Assembly: GCF_000378605.1 (NCBI RefSeq)
Contig: NZ_KB905155.1
Coordinates: 682,001-746,000, forward strand
Direction of reading: 5' to 3'
Length of the DNA: 64,000 nt
From: Thioalkalivibrio sp. ALJ21
GTDB lineage: Bacteria; Pseudomonadota; Gammaproteobacteria; Ectothiorhodospirales; Ectothiorhodospiraceae
The notes under the pieces are model-generated. The model saw only the letters and a program-made list of their open reading frames with translations, made no database searches and was not told the DNA's origin. The position numbers were made by a program, and so were the translations under genes. Positions 1 through 9,138 of this stretch are shown one piece after another (positions within the stretch are counted from its first letter, which is position 1; each line of letters starts with the position of its first letter).

Positions 1-1
1 G

Positions 2-1069
2 GCGATCGAATGGATGGAGGTCTATGCGGGCGAGAAGGCCACGCAGATTTATGACGACAACTCCGGACTGCCGGATGAAACCCTGGAGGCGGTCAAGGAC
101 TATCGCGTGTCCATCAAGGGCCCGCTGACCACCCCGGTGGGTGGCGGGTTCCGTTCCCTCAACGTCGCGCTGCGCCAGAAGCTGGACCTGTTCGTCTGCC
201 TGCGCCCGGTGCGTTACTACGACGGCACCCCGAGCCCGCTGAAGGAGCCGGAAAAGACCGACATGGTGATCTTCCGCGAGAACTCGGAGGACATCTACGC
301 CGGCATCGAGTTCGAATCCGGCACGCCGGAGGTGAAGAAGGTCATCGACTTCCTGCAAAACGAGATGGGCGTGACCCAGATCCGTTTCCCGGATACTGCC
401 GGCATCGGCGTGAAGCCGGTCTCCAGCGAGGGTACCAAGCGCCTGGTGCGCAAGGCGATCGAGTACGCGATCGACAACGACCGCCCGTCGGTGACGCTGG
501 TGCACAAGGGCAACATCATGAAATTCACCGAGGGCTCGTTCAAGGCCTGGGGCTACGAGCTGGCGCGCGAGGAGTTTGGTGCGAAGGATCTGGACGGTGG
601 CCCGTGGCAGACCTTCAAGAACCCGAAGACCGGCCGCGACATCGTGATCAAGGACGTGATCGCGGATGCCTTCCTGCAGCAGATTCTGCTGCGCCCGGAG
701 GACTACTCGGTGATCGCCACGCTGAACCTGAACGGCGACTACATCTCCGATGCACTGGCTGCGCAGGTCGGGGGTATCGGGATCGCGCCCGGCGCAAACC
801 TGTCCGATACCACCGCGATGTTCGAGGCGACCCACGGGACCGCCCCGAAGTACGCCGGTCAGGACAAGGTCAACCCGGGCTCGCTGATCCTGTCGGCCGA
901 GATGATGCTGCGCCACCTGGGCTGGTCCGAGGCGGCCGATCTGGTCGTGAAGGGCATGGGCGGCGCGATCAGCGCAGGCGAGGTGACCTATGACTTCGCC
1001 CGGTTGATGGATAACGTCGAGCCGGTGAGCTGCTCGGCCTTTGGCGAGGCCCTGATCAAGCACATGTAA
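2..1069 (+). CDS. icd: NADP-dependent isocitrate dehydrogenase (5' truncated by window edge)
   Basis: TCA-cycle enzyme converting isocitrate to 2-oxoglutarate, CO2 and NADPH in the cytoplasm. The reading frame is open from the first bases, and the residues before the first Met (nt 14) still match the family, so about 60 N-terminal residues lie outside the window. Visible motifs are the substrate loop RSLNVALRQ, whose serine (nt 155-157) is the residue AceK phosphorylates in E. coli, and the NADP-selecting Lys-Tyr in [13 protein letters not shown], with the later YDFARL Tyr/Arg pair. The protein is collinear with E. coli Icd to its C terminus. The next gene on the strand is clpS, 143 bp away, as in many gammaproteobacteria. 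Confidence 0.97.
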   Translation, partial: AIEWMEVYAGEKATQIYDDNSGLPDETLEAVKDYRVSIKGPLTTPVGGGFRSLNVALRQKLDLFVCLRPVRYYDGTPSPLKEPEKTDMVIFRENSEDIYAGIEFESGTPEVKKVIDFLQNEMGVTQIRFPDTAGIGVKPVSSEGTKRLVRKAIEYAIDNDRPSVTLVHKGNIMKFTEGSFKAWGYELAREEFGAKDLDGGPWQTFKNPKTGRDIVIKDVIADAFLQQILLRPEDYSVIATLNLNGDYISDALAAQVGGIGIAPGANLSDTTAMFEATHGTAPKYAGQDKVNPGSLILSAEMMLRHLGWSEAADLVVKGMGGAISAGEVTYDFARLMDNVEPVSCSAFGEALIKHM

Positions 1070-1134
1070 TGACAGCGGGTGCGGGCACTTGGCCCGAGCC
1101 CGGAACCGAACGACCATGAACATGGCCTAAGGAC

Positions 1135-1165
1135 CCAGGGAGACATTGGATCAGTGTTTCCCTGG
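1135..1165. terminator. Hairpin after icd, possible terminator without a T-run
   Basis: An 11-bp stem (1135-1145 with 1155-1165, one G-T wobble) encloses a 9-nt loop. No T-run follows, so Rho-independent termination is doubtful. The 3' half contains GATCAGTGTTTCCC, which recurs at 4287-4300 and resembles the ends of the inverted-repeat element at 39913-40209. Confidence 0.45.
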
Positions 1166-1212
1166 ATGGCCGAACTGGCATGACCAAACCGCTGAAAGCG
1201 TGAGTTCGACCG

Positions 1213-1539
1213 ATGAGTGAGAAAAAGCCCCAGATCCCCGATCACGACAGCAATACCGCGGTCGAAGAATCGAGGCCGGAGCTCAAGCCACCGCGGCAGT
1301 ACAAGGTGGTGCTGCTCAACGACGACTTCACGCCTATGGAGTTCGTGGTCGAGGTGCTGGAGACCTTCTTCAGTATGGATCGCGAAAAGGCCACCCAGGT
1401 GATGCTGCACGTGCATACACGCGGCAAGGGAGTATGCGGCATCTATACCCGGGACGTGGCCGAGACGAAGGTGGCACAGGTGAACGATTACGCCCGTAGC
1501 CACCAGCATCCACTGCTTTGCTCGATGGAGGAGGTCTGA
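1213..1539 (+). CDS. clpS: ATP-dependent Clp protease adaptor ClpS
   Basis: Small adaptor of 108 aa that hands N-degron substrates to ClpA and inhibits ClpA autodegradation. The N-terminal 30 residues or so are polar and look flexible. The core carries [12 protein letters not shown], containing the Asp pair that binds the substrate alpha-amino group, and later HVHTRGKG, with the His of the N-end-rule pocket. Length matches the family (about 106 aa). It ends 5 nt before the clpA start, so the two are almost certainly co-transcribed and translationally close. Confidence 0.97.
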   Translation: MSEKKPQIPDHDSNTAVEESRPELKPPRQYKVVLLNDDFTPMEFVVEVLETFFSMDREKATQVMLHVHTRGKGVCGIYTRDVAETKVAQVNDYARSHQHPLLCSMEEV

Positions 1540-1544
1540 CTCCC

Positions 1545-3812
1545 ATGCTCGACAAGGAACTCGAATTCAGCCTGAACATGGTCTTCAAGGAAGCGCGGGA
1601 GAAGCGCCACGAGTTCGTGACCGTGGAGCACCTCCTGATGGCGCTGGCGCAGAATCCCAGCGCCGCAACGGTGCTGCGCGCCTGTGGGGGCGATCTCGAC
1701 CGCATCCGCGACGAGCTCGAGGTATACATCGACGAGAACACCCCGCGCATCCCGCCGAATGACTCACGCGAGACGCAGCCGACCCTGGGGTTCCAGCGGG
1801 TCCTGCAACGGGCGGTCTTTCATGTGCAGTCCAGCGGCCGCAAGGAGGTCTCCGGGGCGAACGTGCTGGTCGCGCTGTTCGGCGAACAGGACAGCCAGGC
1901 GCTTTACGTGCTCGGGCAGCAGAACATCAGCCGCCTGGACGTGGTGAATTTCATCTCTCACGGCATCTCCAAGGTTGGAGAAGACGAACTGGGGGGGCAG
2001 CAGAATCCGAACGACCCGCAGCCGGAGCCGGTGGAGGGCGAGCGCGAGGAAAAGACCAACGCGCTGCATCTGTACGCTACCAATCTTAACGAGAAGGCGC
2101 GCAAGGACGAGATCGACCCGCTGATCGGGCGCGATCACGAGATCGAGCGCACCATCCAGATCCTCTGCCGCCGGCGCAAGAACAACCCGCTGCTGGTGGG
2201 CGAAGCCGGTGTCGGCAAGACCGCGATCGCCGAGGGCCTGGCGCGGCGTATCGTCGACGAGCAGGTGCCGGAGGCAATCGAATCCGCGACCGTCTATGCG
2301 CTCGATCTGGGCGCGCTGGTGGCCGGAACCAAGTACCGCGGTGATTTCGAGAAGCGCCTGAAGGGCGTGCTGGCGCAGCTGAAGAAGGAGCCCGGCGCGG
2401 TGCTGTTCATCGACGAGATCCACACCATCATCGGTGCGGGCGCCGCCTCCGGCGGGGTGATGGACGCGTCCAACCTGATCAAGCCGATGCTCGCCTCGGG
2501 CGAGCTGAAGTGCATCGGCTCGACCACCTACCAGGAATATCGCGGCATCTTCGAGAAGGACCGCGCCCTGGCCCGTCGCTTCCAGAAGATCGAGGTGCCG
2601 GAACCGACAGTGGACGAGACCGAGCAGATTCTGCGGGGGCTGAAGTCGCGCTTCGAGGCACACCACAATGTCCGCTTCACGCGTCCGGCGCTGCGTGCCG
2701 CCGCGGAACTGGCGGATCGCTACATTACCGACCGCTTCCTGCCGGACAAGGCGATCGACCTGATCGACGAGGCCGGTGCCAGCCGGCAGCTACTGCCAAT
2801 GAGTCAGCGCAAGAAGACCATTGGCGTGCAGGATATCGAGACGATCGTGGCCAAGATCGCGCGCATCCCGCCGAAATCGGTCTCCAGCTCCGACAAGGAG
2901 ACGCTGCGCAACCTCGAACGCAACCTGAAGATGACCGTCTTCGGCCAGGACGAGGCGATCGGGACGCTCGCGACCTCGATCAAGATGGCGCGGTCGGGGC
3001 TTGGCGACATGGACAAGCCGATCGGTTCGTTCCTGTTCGCCGGTCCGACCGGGGTCGGGAAGACCGAGGTGACGCGTCAACTGGCGCAGCAGCTGGGGAT
3101 TCATCTGGCGCGCTTCGACATGTCCGAGTACATGGAGCGCCATACGGTCTCGCGCCTGATCGGGGCGCCGCCCGGCTATGTCGGCTACGACGAAGGCGGG
3201 CTGCTGACCGATGCGATCCTCAAGCATCCGCATTCGGTGCTGCTGCTGGACGAGATCGAAAAGGCCCATCCGGATGTCTTCAATGTGCTGCTGCAGGTGA
3301 TGGACCACGGCACCCTGACGGACGCCAATGGCCGCGAGGTGGACTTCCGCAACGTGATTCTGGTGATGACGACCAATGCCGGGGCGGAGCAGGCCAGCCG
3401 CCCGTCGGTGGGCTTTACCCAGCAGGATCACTCCAGCGATTCCACAGAGGCGATCAAGCGGACCTTCACGCCGGAGTTCCGCAACCGGCTGGATGCGACC
3501 ATCCAGTTCGGTCCGCTGGACGAGGCGACCATCCTCAATGTCGTGGACAAGTTCCTGACGCAGCTGCAGGCCCAGCTGGACGAGAAGAAGGTGCACCTGA
3601 CGGTGGAGCCGGATGCCCGAGCCTGGCTGGCCGAGCATGGCTACGACGTCAAGATGGGTGCACGTCCGATGGCGCGTACGCTGCAGGAGCACATCAAGAA
3701 GCCGCTGGCCGACGAGTTGCTGTTCGGGCGTCTGGCGCAGGGTGGCGAGGTCGTGGTCCGGGTGGGCGAATCCGGGCTGGAGCTCGATATCCGCGAGCCG
3801 GCCGTCTCCTGA
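1545..3812 (+). CDS. clpA: ATP-dependent Clp protease ATP-binding subunit ClpA
   Basis: AAA+ unfoldase of the ClpAP protease, 755 aa (E. coli 758). The start at ATG 1545 is preferred over an upstream in-frame TTG (1518), because GGAGGAGG sits 10-17 nt upstream and MLDKELE matches the family N terminus. The N domain (about 1-140) binds ClpS. Two AAA+ modules follow, with Walker A motifs GEAGVGKT (about residue 220) and GPTGVGKT (about 502), and Walker B sequences LFIDEIH and LLLDEIE. A VGF tripeptide (near nt 3410) occupies the position of the IGL/IGF loop that docks on ClpP. clpP is not in the window. Confidence 0.97.
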   Translation: MLDKELEFSLNMVFKEAREKRHEFVTVEHLLMALAQNPSAATVLRACGGDLDRIRDELEVYIDENTPRIPPNDSRETQPTLGFQRVLQRAVFHVQSSGRKEVSGANVLVALFGEQDSQALYVLGQQNISRLDVVNFISHGISKVGEDELGGQQNPNDPQPEPVEGEREEKTNALHLYATNLNEKARKDEIDPLIGRDHEIERTIQILCRRRKNNPLLVGEAGVGKTAIAEGLARRIVDEQVPEAIESATVYALDLGALVAGTKYRGDFEKRLKGVLAQLKKEPGAVLFIDEIHTIIGAGAASGGVMDASNLIKPMLASGELKCIGSTTYQEYRGIFEKDRALARRFQKIEVPEPTVDETEQILRGLKSRFEAHHNVRFTRPALRAAAELADRYITDRFLPDKAIDLIDEAGASRQLLPMSQRKKTIGVQDIETIVAKIARIPPKSVSSSDKETLRNLERNLKMTVFGQDEAIGTLATSIKMARSGLGDMDKPIGSFLFAGPTGVGKTEVTRQLAQQLGIHLARFDMSEYMERHTVSRLIGAPPGYVGYDEGGLLTDAILKHPHSVLLLDEIEKAHPDVFNVLLQVMDHGTLTDANGREVDFRNVILVMTTNAGAEQASRPSVGFTQQDHSSDSTEAIKRTFTPEFRNRLDATIQFGPLDEATILNVVDKFLTQLQAQLDEKKVHLTVEPDARAWLAEHGYDVKMGARPMARTLQEHIKKPLADELLFGRLAQGGEVVVRVGESGLELDIREPAVS

Positions 3813-3837
3813 GCCGGATTCCGGCCTGCAGAAACCA

Positions 3838-3864
3838 CGAAGCCCCGGTCCAGCCGGGGCTTCG
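3838..3864. terminator. Bidirectional hairpin terminator between convergent clpA and infA
   Basis: A perfect 11-bp GC-rich stem (3838-3848 with 3854-3864) encloses a 5-nt loop. It lies 26 bp after clpA and about 57 bp beyond the infA stop. The T-tract is short (TCATTC), so it may be only moderately efficient. Confidence 0.75.
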
Positions 3865-3921
3865 TCATTCGGGGATGGGCCCCTTGATCTTTCGAGCGGA
3901 CCCGCAACCCCGTGGGCGGAA

Positions 3922-4140
3922 CTACTTGTTGCGGTAGACGATACGGCCCTTGGTCAGGTCGTAGGGGGTCATCTGCACGATCACCTTGTCGCCACGCAGG
4001 ATGCGGATGTAATGCTTGCGCATCTTGCCGGAGATGTGGGCGGTGATGGTGTGCCCGTTTTCGAGCTCGACCCGGAACGTCGTATTCGGCAGGGTCTCCA
4101 CCACCGTTCCTTCCAGCTCGATTTCGTCTTCCTTCGCCAT
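3922..4140 (-). CDS. infA: Translation initiation factor IF-1
   Basis: Single-domain OB-fold protein of exactly 72 aa, the standard IF-1 length. It binds the ribosomal A site during initiation. The sequence begins [13 protein letters not shown], contains the [10 protein letters not shown] core and ends [12 protein letters not shown], near-identical to the family consensus. It is a single-gene unit, convergent with clpA and divergent from fabD. A clpA/infA neighbourhood is common in gammaproteobacteria. Confidence 0.98.
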   Translation of the reverse strand: MAKEDEIELEGTVVETLPNTTFRVELENGHTITAHISGKMRKHYIRILRGDKVIVQMTPYDLTKGRIVYRNK

Positions 4141-4170
4141 GCAGTTCCTCGCGTATTGAATTCGGTGGCG

Positions 4171-4200
4171 ACATTATCCGGATGCCACGCGCGAACACAA
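4171..4200 (-). promoter_or_regulatory. Candidate sigma70 promoter of infA
   Basis: On the minus strand, TTGTGT (4195-4200) is followed after 18 bp by TAATGT (4171-4176), about 30 bp upstream of the infA start codon. Assigned by hexamer match and spacing only. Confidence 0.45.
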
Positions 4201-4250
4201 GTCAACACGGGGTTTTCCGCGTGACAGCTGCCGGGTACGGGTAGCCGGGT

Positions 4251-4277
4251 GCCCGCCATTCGCGGAGGATGGCGGGC
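4251..4277. other. 9-bp-stem hairpin upstream of fabD
   Basis: GCCCGCCAT (4251-4259) pairs with ATGGCGGGC (4269-4277) around a 9-nt loop, just before the repeat-like GATCAGTGTTTCCC. No T-run follows. It may be part of a degenerate repeat element rather than a terminator. Confidence 0.4.
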
Positions 4278-4284
4278 GTGTACA

Positions 4285-4313
4285 TTGATCAGTGTTTCCC
4301 TTGGGCCTACACT
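4285..4313 (+). promoter_or_regulatory. Candidate promoter of the fab operon
   Basis: TTGATC (4285-4290), a 17-bp spacer, then TACACT (4308-4313), about 33 bp upstream of the fabD ATG. The -35 hexamer lies inside CATTGATCAGTGTTTCCC (4283-4300), which resembles the inverted-repeat ends at 39913-39942 and 40180-40209. Confidence 0.5.
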
Positions 4314-4346
4314 ACGCCCGCTTTTTACGCGCGAGACGATTAGCGA

Positions 4347-5291
4347 ATGACCACTACCTGGGCCGCAGTCTTTCCGGGGCAGGGCTCCCAGTCCACCGGC
4401 ATGCTCACTGATCTGGGCGACGACCACGCGGTCGTACGCGATACCTTTCAGGAGGCTTCGGACTGCCTGGATGCCGACCTGTGGAGCCTGTGCCAGCACG
4501 GGCCGGTCGAGCAACTGAACCAGACCGAATGGACCCAGCCGGTCATGCTCGCGGCCGGCGTGGCCACCTGGCGGCTGCTGATGCAGCAGACGGACGCGCG
4601 TCCCGCCGCGGTGGCGGGCCACAGCCTGGGCGAGTACAGCGCGCTGGTCGCGGCGGGTGTGTTGCGGTTTCCCGATGCGGTGAGACTGGTGGCCGAACGG
4701 GCTCGCGCCATGCAGGCTGCCGTGCCCGAGGGCGAGGGCGCAATGGCTGCGATCCTCGGTCTCGACGATACCGCGGTCGAGCGACTCTGTGCGGAGAACG
4801 CGAGTGGCGAGGTCCTTGAGGCCGTCAACCTGAATGCCCCCGGGCAGGTGGTGATCGCAGGCGCGGCCGTGGCGGTCGACCGGGCGGTTAGTGCGGCGAA
4901 GGACGCCGGGGCCAAGCGGGCGCTCAAGCTGCCCGTGTCCGTGCCGTCGCATTGCGCGCTGATGCGCCCGGCCGCCGAACGCCTGCAGTCGGTTCTCGAT
5001 ACGACGAGCTTTGCGGCCCCGGAGATCCCCGTTTGGCAGAATGTGACCGCGGCGCCTGCCGAGACGGCCGAGGCGATCAAGGCCAATCTTGCCGCGCAGC
5101 TCTACCGGCCGGTGCGCTGGGTGGAGACCATCCAGGGGCTTCGCGGCCAGGGTGTTGCGGTACAGGTGGAATGCGGACCGGGACGCGTGCTCACAGGCCT
5201 GGCCAAGCGGATTGATCGCGGGCTGGAACTGTTCGATGTGGCCGATCGCGATACTCTGGGCGCCACCTTGAACCGGCTGGCAGCCGGCTGA
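4347..5291 (+). CDS. fabD: Malonyl-CoA:ACP transacylase FabD
   Basis: Transfers malonyl groups from CoA to acyl carrier protein to supply fatty-acid elongation. The protein is 314 aa, the family length. The nucleophile is in GHSLGEYSAL (Ser93), with an N-terminal FPGQGSQ motif and the partner His in PSHCALM. It is the first gene of the fab operon here; plsX and fabH, usually directly upstream, are absent and infA lies there in the opposite direction. fabG follows after 43 bp. Confidence 0.97.
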   Translation: MTTTWAAVFPGQGSQSTGMLTDLGDDHAVVRDTFQEASDCLDADLWSLCQHGPVEQLNQTEWTQPVMLAAGVATWRLLMQQTDARPAAVAGHSLGEYSALVAAGVLRFPDAVRLVAERARAMQAAVPEGEGAMAAILGLDDTAVERLCAENASGEVLEAVNLNAPGQVVIAGAAVAVDRAVSAAKDAGAKRALKLPVSVPSHCALMRPAAERLQSVLDTTSFAAPEIPVWQNVTAAPAETAEAIKANLAAQLYRPVRWVETIQGLRGQGVAVQVECGPGRVLTGLAKRIDRGLELFDVADRDTLGATLNRLAAG

Positions 5292-5334
5292 CCCTCTACA
5301 TTCGATTCCCAGTACGTCCAAACACAGAAGGCGA

Positions 5335-6075
5335 ATGATGTCCGATAACAAACGAGTGGCCCTGGTGACCGGGGCCAGCCGCGGCATTGGCGCGGCCATT
5401 GCCCGCCGTCTTGCGGACCAGGGCCTGCAGGTCGTGGGGACCGCGACCAGCGAATCCGGCGCCCAGCGCATTACAGAGGCGCTGTCCGAGTGGAACGGGC
5501 GGGGCATTGCCATGGATGTGACCGACGCCGATTCGGTTGCAGCCGGGCTCGCCAGCATCCAGGGGCAGGAAGGACCGGTGGAGGTGCTGGTGAACAATGC
5601 GGGCATTACCCGCGACAACCTGTTCATGCGGATGAAGGACGAGGAGTGGGATGCAATCATCAACACCAACCTGTCCGCCGCAGCCCGCCTGACGCAGCGC
5701 CTGCTGAAGGGCATGATGAAGCTGCGTCGTGGCCGCATCATCCTGATCGGCTCGGTGGTCGGCTCCGCTGGCAATGCCGGTCAAACGAACTACGCGGCGG
5801 CCAAGGCAGGGCTCGCGGGTTTCGCGCGGTCTCTGGCACGCGAGGTGGGTAGCCGGAACATCACCGTTAATACGGTCGCCCCGGGTTTCATTGATACCGA
5901 TATGACCCGCGAGCTCGGGGACGAGACCAAGGAACACCTGCTGGGCCAGATCCCGCTGGGGCGCCTGGGCGCGCCGGAAGAGATCGCGGCTGCCGTGGGA
6001 TTCCTGGCCTCCGAAGAGGCCGGCTATATCACCGGCGAAACGCTGCATGTGAACGGCGGGATGTTCATGCACTGA
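5335..6075 (+). CDS. fabG: 3-oxoacyl-ACP reductase FabG
   Basis: NADPH-dependent short-chain dehydrogenase that reduces beta-ketoacyl-ACP. The protein is 246 aa counted from the first of two adjacent ATG codons (5335 and 5338). The second gives better spacing to GAAGG and may be the true start. The Rossmann motif is TGASRGIG (12-19), and the catalytic residues are Ser140, Tyr153 and Lys157 (YAAAK). NNAGITRDN and the C-terminal LHVNGGMFMH are typical of FabG. It sits between fabD and acpP. Confidence 0.97.
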   Translation: MMSDNKRVALVTGASRGIGAAIARRLADQGLQVVGTATSESGAQRITEALSEWNGRGIAMDVTDADSVAAGLASIQGQEGPVEVLVNNAGITRDNLFMRMKDEEWDAIINTNLSAAARLTQRLLKGMMKLRRGRIILIGSVVGSAGNAGQTNYAAAKAGLAGFARSLAREVGSRNITVNTVAPGFIDTDMTRELGDETKEHLLGQIPLGRLGAPEEIAAAVGFLASEEAGYITGETLHVNGGMFMH

Positions 6076-6127
6076 TCAACCCGCGGGGCCCGAGGTCCCG
6101 CGCAGGCCCGAGAGGTTCGCGTCTCCC

Positions 6128-6156
6128 TGGATCGCGGCCGGGCTTTTCTCTAGAAT
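6128..6156 (+). promoter_or_regulatory. Candidate acpP promoter
   Basis: TGGATC (6128-6133), a 17-bp spacer and TAGAAT (6151-6156) lie 50 bp upstream of the acpP start in the 130-bp fabG-acpP gap. A separate promoter would fit the high expression of ACP, but the -35 match is only partial. Confidence 0.4.
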
Positions 6157-6205
6157 GGCGAACCTTCAAACGAAGCCGCCTCAATTGGAAGGGGATTTCT
6201 GAACC

Positions 6206-6445
6206 ATGAGTAGCATTGAAGAACGCGTCAAGAAGATCGTTGTCGAGCAGCTGGGCGTCAAGGAAGAGGACGTCACCAACAGTGCCGCCTTTGTCGACGA
6301 CCTGGGTGCCGATTCGCTGGACACCGTGGAACTGGTGATGGCGCTCGAAGAAGAATTCGAGACGGAAATCCCGGACGAGCAGGCGGAAAAGATCACCACG
6401 GTGCAGCAGGCGATCGACTACATCAACGAGCACATGAAGGACTGA
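6206..6445 (+). CDS. acpP: Acyl carrier protein
   Basis: Carrier of acyl intermediates for fatty-acid, lipid A and phospholipid synthesis. It is 79 aa, strongly acidic and helical. The phosphopantetheine attachment serine is Ser37 in [11 protein letters not shown]. An upstream GGAAGGGG forms a strong ribosome-binding site. It lies between fabG and fabF, flanked by relatively long spacers of 130 and 111 bp that contain a candidate promoter and a hairpin, consistent with expression above its neighbours. Confidence 0.98.
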   Translation: MSSIEERVKKIVVEQLGVKEEDVTNSAAFVDDLGADSLDTVELVMALEEEFETEIPDEQAEKITTVQQAIDYINEHMKD

Positions 6446-6481
6446 TTGGGCGCCCCCTGGGCGCTCGAACAGGACGCGGAC

Positions 6482-6507
6482 GGGCCTCTCTGCGAGCAGA
6501 GTGGCCC
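6482..6507 (+). terminator. Hairpin between acpP and fabF (terminator or attenuator)
   Basis: GGGCC-T-CTCTG (6482-6492) pairs with CAGAG-T-GGCCC (6497-6507) around a CGAG tetraloop, with one T-T mismatch. It is followed by the T-rich TTCGTCGTTTCGTT. The hairpin could partially terminate transcription after acpP and lower fabF expression. Confidence 0.6.
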
Positions 6508-6556
6508 TTCGTCGTTTCGTTGAGCGCGTATTTCAGTCTTTCCGAGGAGAACATCA

Positions 6557-7795
6557 TTGGCTAAGCGACGTGTCGTGATTACCGGACTGGGCATTGTGTC
6601 CCCGGTCGGCTCTACCATCGACAAGGCCTGGTCCAACATCAAGGCCGGCAAGAGCGGCATTTCTCCCATCGACGTATTCGATGCATCGGAGATGCCGGTC
6701 AAGATTTCCGGAGCCGTGCGGGACTTCGACGCCAATGACTATGTCCCGACGAAAGACCAGAAAAAGATGGACACGTTCGTCCTCTACGGTCTGGCCGCCG
6801 GGATTCAGGCGCTGGACGACTCGGGTCTGGAAGTAACCGAGGAAAACGCGGACCGCATCGGGGTCGCGATTGGGTCCGGCATTGGGGGCCTGCCGTATAT
6901 CGAACGGTCTTATGCCGCCTATCTCAAGGGCGGTGCTCGCAAGATCTCGCCGTTCTTCGTGCCCAGCGCCATCATCAACATGGTAGCGGGTAATCTCTCC
7001 ATCATGCGCAACCTGCAGGGCCCGAACATCTCGATCGTGTCGGCCTGCGCGACCGCGACGCACAACATTGGCGACGCGGCCCGCATGATCGCCTATGGCG
7101 ATGCGGATGCGATGGTGGCCGGTGGTGCCGAGATGGCCACGACTCCACTGGGGATCGGCGGCTTTGCGGCGGCGCGTGCGCTGTCGACCCGGAATGACGA
7201 TCCCGAGCGGGCCTCGCGCCCCTGGGATCAGGATCGCGACGGCTTTGTGCTCAGTGACGGAGCAGGCGTGATGATGCTTGAGGAATACGAACACGCCAAG
7301 GCGCGCGGGGCGCATATCTACTGTGAGGTTGCCGGCTTTGCCTGGAACGCTGATGCCTACCACATGACCCAGCCTTCCCAGGATGGAGCGGGTGCGGCCA
7401 AGTGCATGCTGCGTGCACTGAAAGATGCCGGCGTGAACCCGGAAGAGGTGGGCTACATCAACGCCCATGGTACGTCCACTCCCGCAGGCGACCTGGCCGA
7501 AACGCAGGGTCTTAAGAAGGCCTTTGGCGATCACGCCTACAAGCTGTTGGTGAATTCCACCAAGTCGATGACCGGGCACCTGCTGGGTGCGGCTGGTGGG
7601 ATCGAGGGTGTGTTCACGGCACTGGCGCTGCGCGATCAGGTCTCTCCGCCGACGATCAATCTCGAAAATCCGAGTGAAGGCTGCGATCTGGATTATGTGG
7701 CTAACGAGGCACGTGAGATGAACACGAAGGTGGGCCTGTCGAACTCCTTCGGTTTTGGGGGCACGAACGGCACCCTGGTGTTTCGCACCCTCTAG
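6557..7795 (+). CDS. fabF: 3-oxoacyl-ACP synthase II FabF
   Basis: Condensing enzyme extending acyl-ACP with malonyl-ACP, 412 aa. The start is TTG at 6557: GAGGAGA lies 6 nt upstream and [12 protein letters not shown] matches the family N terminus. The catalytic Cys is in SACATATHN (Cys164), and the two His are in [11 protein letters not shown] and GHLLGAAGG. It ends with the usual [15 protein letters not shown]. The rare TTG start and the upstream hairpin both suggest dosage below that of acpP. pabB follows after 11 bp. Confidence 0.97.
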   Translation: MAKRRVVITGLGIVSPVGSTIDKAWSNIKAGKSGISPIDVFDASEMPVKISGAVRDFDANDYVPTKDQKKMDTFVLYGLAAGIQALDDSGLEVTEENADRIGVAIGSGIGGLPYIERSYAAYLKGGARKISPFFVPSAIINMVAGNLSIMRNLQGPNISIVSACATATHNIGDAARMIAYGDADAMVAGGAEMATTPLGIGGFAAARALSTRNDDPERASRPWDQDRDGFVLSDGAGVMMLEEYEHAKARGAHIYCEVAGFAWNADAYHMTQPSQDGAGAAKCMLRALKDAGVNPEEVGYINAHGTSTPAGDLAETQGLKKAFGDHAYKLLVNSTKSMTGHLLGAAGGIEGVFTALALRDQVSPPTINLENPSEGCDLDYVANEAREMNTKVGLSNSFGFGGTNGTLVFRTL

Positions 7796-7806
7796 TCCGC
7801 CAGCAT

Positions 7807-9138
7807 ATGGCAGTCGAACGGCTGGGGCGCGGGATCGATCTGGCGCCCCTGGCCCGGCGCTTCCCGGAGCGCTATCCCCACCTGCTCGAGTCGGCCCTGA
7901 TTGGTCAGGCGCCGGCTCGTTATTCCATCCTGTTTGCCTTTCCGGGTGAAACGGTCGATGCCCGAGCGGATGACGAACTGTTGTCCGTGCTCGATCAGGA
8001 CCTGAGCGATTCAAGGGCCTCCACTGAAATCGAGCCGGGTTATGACCATCTGCCTTTTCTCGGGGGCTGGTTTCTCTATTTAGGGTATGAATGGGCATGG
8101 CAGCTGGAGCCCGCCCTGGGTCGCTGCCGCGCGGATCCCTGGTTGCCCGCCGCCCGTGCCATCCGCTTTCCCGCCGCCATCATTGTGGATCATCACGACG
8201 ATGAGACCTTTCTGGTGTGCGAGGAGGGGGCAGAACCGCTCGCGGACATGCGGGCAGATGTCGAGCGGTGCCGGGAGGATGTACTGGGTCCAGGCGTACT
8301 GCCGGAGCTCGTGATCGACGAAGAGCAACCCGAGCGCTATCGCGAGGCGGTGAAGCAGGGACTCGAGTACATTCGCGCGGGCGATACCTTTCAGGTGAAT
8401 CTGTCGCGCGAGTGGAAGGCCGCCAGCGCAGAGGCACTCGATGGGGCTTCGTTGTATGCGCGACTGCGGAGCGCGAATGCCGCACCGTTCGCCGCCTGGC
8501 TGCAGTTTCCCGAGGGTCAGGTGATCAGTTCATCGCCCGAGCGTCTGGTGTCTGTGGACGGTGGCGAGGTCGAGACGCGGCCGATCGCGGGCACTCGCCG
8601 CCGGGACGATAATGCGGATAAAGATTCTCGTCTTTTTAGTGAATTACGTGGCAATATTAAGGAACGATCTGAGCATGTGATGCTGGTTGACCTTGAGCGC
8701 AATGATATCGGGCGGGTGGCCTGCGCCGGGAGCGTGCGAGTGGCCGAACTGATGACCGTCGAGAGCTACCGGCGGGTTCATCACATCGTGTCGAGTATCG
8801 TGGGACGGTTGAAGCCCGGGACGCGGGCGGGCGATGTGCTGCGAGCCGTGTTTCCGGGCGGGACCATTACCGGGTGCCCCAAGATACGGAGCATGCAGAT
8901 CATCCAGGAGCTCGAGAGAGGCGCGCCCCGAGGGGTGTACACCGGGTCCTGTGGCTATGTGAGCCGGCATGGGCGCATGGATACCAACATCCTGATTCGT
9001 ACCCTGGTGATGCGCGATAACGAGCTGCGCTTTCGCGCCGGAGCGGGCATCGTGGCGGACTCGGATCCGGACCGCGAACTCGCCGAGACCCGCCACAAGG
9101 CGCATGGTCTACTGGATGCACTGGAGACGCAGGCGTGA
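7807..9138 (+). CDS. pabB: Aminodeoxychorismate synthase component I-like protein (PabB), with TrpE-type active-site alanine
   Basis: Chorismate-binding enzyme of 443 aa. Context (pabC overlaps its end) points to p-aminobenzoate synthesis for folate. The N-terminal part (about 1-165) is divergent. The C-terminal chorismate-binding domain has VDLERNDIGRVA, FPGGTITGCPK and SCGYVSRHGRMD. The conserved site reads PIAGT (259-263): in E. coli PabB this is PIKGT, where the Lys forms a covalent intermediate, while anthranilate synthase has Ala as here. Start is ATG 7807. No glutaminase partner (pabA/trpG) is in the window. An anthranilate or aminodeoxyisochorismate synthase is the alternative reading. 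Confidence 0.85.
   Translation: MAVERLGRGIDLAPLARRFPERYPHLLESALIGQAPARYSILFAFPGETVDARADDELLSVLDQDLSDSRASTEIEPGYDHLPFLGGWFLYLGYEWAWQLEPALGRCRADPWLPAARAIRFPAAIIVDHHDDETFLVCEEGAEPLADMRADVERCREDVLGPGVLPELVIDEEQPERYREAVKQGLEYIRAGDTFQVNLSREWKAASAEALDGASLYARLRSANAAPFAAWLQFPEGQVISSSPERLVSVDGGEVETRPIAGTRRRDDNADKDSRLFSELRGNIKERSEHVMLVDLERNDIGRVACAGSVRVAELMTVESYRRVHHIVSSIVGRLKPGTRAGDVLRAVFPGGTITGCPKIRSMQIIQELERGAPRGVYTGSCGYVSRHGRMDTNILIRTLVMRDNELRFRAGAGIVADSDPDRELAETRHKAHGLLDALETQA

Noticed and set aside
3981..5774. 597-codon minus-strand frame spanning infA to fabG
   Set aside because: Crosses the infA promoter and three certain genes in other frames.
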